A DNA stretch of 64,000 nucleotides. Origin: Mycocentrospora acerina. Taxonomy: Eukaryota; Ascomycota; Dothideomycetes; Pleosporales. Every line of letters starts with the position of its first letter. Position 1 is the stretch's first letter. The notes beneath the pieces are model-generated. The model saw nothing but the letters and a program-made list of their open reading frames with translations, had not been told where the DNA came from and searched no databases. The position numbers were made by a program, and so were the translations under genes. Below are positions 59,746-64,000 of the stretch, one piece after another. The stretch lies in NCBI GenBank assembly GCA_022701365.1, contig JAKUHH010000055.1, forward strand, positions 1 through 64,000, read 5' to 3'.

Positions 59746-60800
59746 AGGAGGCTGGGGGTTAGGGTCAGCCCTCGACAATCGATGGTTCCGTATTAGGAAG
59801 GTTCGCTTAGCACCCTAGCAGGGCGCAGCGTGAAGTGTGCAACGTTGCTACGCAGCATAGCATAGGGAAATAGTAGAAATTACTTAGTAAAAGCCTTTTT
59901 CTATACGTCCTCTTTATCTGTCTTAAATTTAATAACATACAGTCTTAAATTGCGTTGTGTATTGCAAAGTGTAGAATCTTGTTAAAGTTTAGTGTTTACG
60001 CTTAGAGTTGCTTCTAGTAGCCTGTGTTGTTATAATCTAGAAGACGCTAACATGCTAACATTCTTGCGCTACGCTAGATTAGATTTATTATTACCCCCTG
60101 CTAGCGTCTAAGCTATTCCTAATTAAATTATTATTACCCCCTGCTAGCAGAATTATCTACAATGCTACCCCTAAATAGGATTAATACATCCCCTTTAATT
60201 TGCAAACTTTTAGCAAAGATTCTAAATTTTGCCCCTAAGCATGTAAGAAGTACTGTCTAATAGTTCTTACAGCTGCCCTATAATTATTTAGTCCTAGTAA
60301 TATTAACTATAGAAATTAAGCTAATTTAGAAAATAAAGAAGACTTACAGTAGGCCTAGAAAGTTTACAGGTAAAGATGCTAAAGCATAGTAACTAGCCTC
60401 TTATAGAGCAAGTGTTACTAAACATAAGCAGAAAGACAAAAATTAACACAATCAGACCCTTTAGCCTAGTAAGTAATAAAAATAACTGTATAATAAAGAA
60501 GGGTTAGTGTCTAAGTATTCTAGAAATAATTGTATCTAGCAGCACTAGCGTTGTGCAGACTGCGCAGCGTTACAAAGTATCACAAGCGAGGCCTTAATTA
60601 GCAGGGCAAGTTACGCAAGGACAACAACGCACACTTTGTAGCACAGATATAGAGAGTAGAAACTAAAGTAGTAGTAATTAGGAGGCTTGTGTTGCTAATT
60701 ATATTTTAAGAGATGCTAAAGAGAATTACACAGAGCTATTAGCGCCTAACTTTGCAGTTAAAGAGTTAGTTAGTTTATTAGAACTACATTAATTACACAG
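59746..60800. other. Spacer with mixed composition and a direct repeat
   Basis: No gene recognised. 59746-59850 is unusually GC-rich for the region (GGCTGGGGGTTAGGGTCAGCC). ATTATTACCCCCTGCTAGC occurs twice at about 60092-60147. Confidence 0.5.
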
Positions 60801-60959
60801 TGCGTTAGTATAGGGAACAGAAAAAGGCTTTTTTCTAACCACCCTACGTAATTAGTTTTTAGGTACATCTAGCTTATTTACCTTTAGAAGACAGCTCTCT
60901 AGTCGCCCTAATTTCCTCTGTAACTTCTACGCCTAGCCCTCTAGATCTTTTCCTAGACA

Positions 60960-63900
60960 GCATTTAAGATTACATTTAACAAACTCTTCCTCTTACGCAA
61001 CCTAAGAGTAATATCCTGCAAAAAGAAGATGCAGCTGTAAAGACTATACTTTAATGTCTTAGCAGCAATTACTAGTGTTCTTCTTCTTTAATTACAACAT
61101 TAAGCAGTTAGACACTAAAGACTATTACCTAGTCTATTAGCAAGAAGATTTACAGTCTAGGTGCCCTGCTTAACTAACCTAACGCGCTGTTTAGCCTACT
61201 AAAGCTATTAAGCATGCACAGCACCTTACTACTCTAGCCTAATTAGGAGTCTCTGCTTACAGGCCTTAACCTAAACATCTAAGAGCCTTAAACTCTACTA
61301 ACCCTTAGCCTTAATTAATTAGAGGCTAATTATTAAGGTTTGTCTAGCAACATTTAAATTAAGGATAAGTTTAATATAGACAGCGTTGTCTTTTAAGCTA
61401 CAAGTCTTAGGGTGTTTAAGCATAACATTAAATACTCTTTCTAACTGTCTTATATGCGCACAAGGCAGCAAGACTAGAAGATCTTTTTCCCTAGCGTAGA
61501 CATAATAAACAACAAGTGTATCCTGCTTTGCACTAAGGGCAGGTAGGATTGCTATGCGTTTTTTAGCAACTTGCCTCTTAAATACACAAATAAACAAGGC
61601 AACTCTGTTTTTGCACTAACACAGCACCTAGATAACTATTGTATAGAGGTTTAGACTAACAAGGTAGTGCTGCCTGCGCTTAACGCAGTGTGCTCCTAAA
61701 GAAGAAGACACTACTACCTATACTTATTTAAAGAAATTAAAGCAAAGACAAACATAAAGAATAAGTTTCTAGCAAAGAGCAGTACCTTTAGCTGCGTTAA
61801 CGTCTAGATTCTAGTTCCTGCTAGCTTGCTTACTGCCTTCTAGAATAATGTGTTAGAGCTTGCTAGTAATGTTTCTAGTACTTATCTCCTGCTAAACGCC
61901 TTTGCAGCGCTAACTCTAGTTATTTTACATCACAATATAAAGTTGCTAAGCTTAAGCAAGCAAAAGGACTTCTAGAGCGTCTGCAATGCATTTGTTAATA
62001 ACTTCTAAGGTTAATAGGATAGTTAGTACGTTAATCTAGAGCATACCTAGCTTAACCTTAGTTACAAGCAGTTTAACGTAGAGGGGCCTACAACGTTACT
62101 TCAGAAATTAGCGTGCAATAATGCTTAGGCAGACAGGTTTTAAGACTTAGTTTCTAGACATTAAAACTCAACTAGTATTGCTGTCTATCCTTAGGCTAGA
62201 ACAAACGCAGGCAGCATTACTGTTAACACTAAGCTATCTAACTCTTTGCAAGCTAGCGGCCTTGCCTGCGCCTAAGCATATAATATGTTAAAAGAGCTTT
62301 TTGCAACACAGTACAAAGGCCACCACCTATTCTAGGATCTATTGTTTAAGGCTCTCTCCTACGCAGATAAACAGATGCAATCCTAGGCTGCTACGCAACA
62401 GAGGCAAGAGAATTAACACTCTACTAAACTTAGCAGGAAATTGCTTCTACGCTACTAGCAGAATGTAAAAGATTGTCTCTACTGTGCACTAGATAGCTCT
62501 TAAGAGGCTAGCTTTAGCAAAAGGCAAGAGTTCAGGATTACCTACAACGTACTGCTTGCCTTGCTAAGCAATACATCACAAATTATTAAGCAGCCCTCTT
62601 CTAATTATAATCCTAGCAGAGAGAGCTACCTTAGGTACTAGTGCCTTGCTACTTAAGATATAACTAACTTCTGCATTGCTAAGAGCAATTAGTGGATTTT
62701 ATGTCTAGAGCAGGTAGCTAAGGCAGCTAAGTTTATCCCTAGCACAAAAAAAGTGCTTTCTGTTGCTAAGCAAGGACTTAACAGCTTAATGTTAACAGCA
62801 ATTGCAAGGATTTTGCAGTTGTTACTTAGGTGCCTTAATCTAGGCCAGCTCCCCTCACTATAGCTTAGTAAGCGTTAGGTAAAGAGCTGCTTTTAGAACT
62901 AATTCTAGAACAACGTTCTCCTTACTAAGCTAACTCTTTAACGCTGCTAAGGTCTTAGCCTTGCAGAGTTAGTGCAGAACTTTAATATGCTCTAGCTCCT
63001 GCACAACCTAGCAGTATAAGCAAAGCCTGTGCCTCTATTCTGCGTTAATTAATATCCCTACTTTAACATTAACAGTAACTGTCTCTAAGCTACATTACAG
63101 GTATCTAGCTCCTAGATTTAGGCAATAACAAGAGAAGGTAAGATTTAGGAGTATCTTTAAGATACTATTTAAGACACTACTAGCAGATTTAGCGTAGGAC
63201 AGCAAGAGATAGACTATCTATTTAACATCCTTATCTAGATGTGTGCCTAGGCATACAACTAATATGTCTGGCAGATTGTTTAAGATTGATAGATTAAGGC
63301 TAAGGGCGAGGCAGGGGCTAACAAGGCTGCATTTTAAGAGAAGGCATAGCTGTCTAGTGTGGCAAAGAATAGAACAGAGATTCTGTTGTACAGAAAGCTA
63401 CAAAGCTACCTATGTAAAGAGCTTAGCCTAGGGAGTCTTAAAATTGCTATTGCAAAACACATGTCTAGGTTAATATACTACCTAGGCTGGTCTAGCAATC
63501 TATAGGTTGATAGAGTTTAGCTACTTTTTTAGGCAGCAAATTATTAGCTAAACTAGGCTAAGAAGACAGTGTTTGTAAAAAAGTATAAAGAGATTGTAGC
63601 TATGCTTCTAGAGCTATTACTAAGTGCATCTAAGCTTAAGCTCCTTAAAAGATTTAAGCTACAGCTTTACAGCATAATAGGCTAGTACGTTTAAGCTATA
63701 CTGCAGTACAGCTATAACAAAGGGTTAGCGTTGGCTAAGTTACTCCTACTAAACTCTACTGTAACTAGGACAGCGCGTTAGGCTGCGTCTAATCTTGCCT
63801 GTACAAAGTAGATGTTTCCTTAATTTAACGCTGCAGATGTTGTTGCGCTCTAGCTTAGCGTGCATAGTTTACTAGTTAATATAAATATTTAACCTTATAA

Positions 63901-64000
63901 CTTTAGCGCAATTGCATTAAGGTAGCAAGTGCCTACAGACTCTACAAATACCCTAATACAAGCTTTGTCCTATCTACTAAGACACATTGTCTGCAGCAGA
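60960..64000 (+). pseudogene. Long RIP-degraded reading frame, product not recognised
   Basis: From about 61500 to the window end one plus-strand frame keeps a protein-like composition for some 800 codons. Its interruptions are almost all TAG, with some TAA, at places consistent with Gln. Recognisable protein-like stretches include NVLLALLSNTSQIIKQ (near 62550) and KYKEIVAMLLELLLSASKLKLL (near 63580-63650). Earlier bases (60960-61500) seem to continue it in a shifted frame. No family motif identified. Its position after an OrsD/RecQ-associated relic suggests a subtelomeric or transposon gene; that is inference. The minus-strand 92-codon frame at 61319-61597 is a shadow. Confidence 0.4.

Overview
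The window looks like a piece of a filamentous ascomycete genome (Pezizomycotina, Dothideomycetes-like; genus not determinable by eye). GC-balanced gene islands carry short introns of about 37-66 nt with GTRNGT...YAG borders. They are separated by very AT-rich blocks of transposons full of TAA/TAG codons, the pattern left by repeat-induced point mutation (RIP). I saw no tRNA, rRNA or CRISPR.

Layout. 1-15241: two copies of one Ty3/gypsy chromovirus (288-bp LTRs) placed head to head around a decayed hAT transposon; the right copy is complete, with the 5-bp target duplication TAAAT. 15480-24938: first gene island, with a frameshifted alpha/beta hydrolase, an intact secreted SMP-30/gluconolactonase-like gene, two head-to-head relics of helix-rich genes, and eroded LTR relics. 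24939-29345: an intact six-exon FAD-dependent phenol-hydroxylase-like monooxygenase and a tyrosinase pseudogene. 29829-33113: a 19-20 bp minisatellite, an old LTR, and a Fot1/pogo DNA transposon with a young solo LTR inside it. 33691-43690: an intact nine-exon highly reducing polyketide synthase (PKS; 2589 residues, KS-AT-DH-cMT-ER-KR-ACP) and, divergent from it, a decayed Baeyer-Villiger-type monooxygenase. 43691-48939: AT-rich repeats. 48940-50883: an LTR and an intact single-exon carotenoid oxygenase. 50884-64000: repeat fossils, a third truncated gypsy copy, a RIP-degraded OrsD-like (DUF3505) gene of the kind linked to telomere-linked RecQ helicases, and a long unidentified RIP-degraded reading frame.

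How the genes may work together. The intact genes (PKS, FAD hydroxylase, carotenoid oxygenase, SMP-30-like protein) and the relics (BVMO, tyrosinase, hydrolase) are enzyme classes often found in fungal secondary-metabolite loci. The best-supported functional unit is the divergent PKS/BVMO pair, in which the PKS kept its whole reading frame while the tailoring oxygenase decayed. Whether the other genes ever belonged to the same pathway is inference: 6-16 kb of transposon sequence separates them and no pathway regulator or transporter is visible. The three intact oxygenase/PKS genes all lie on the minus strand.
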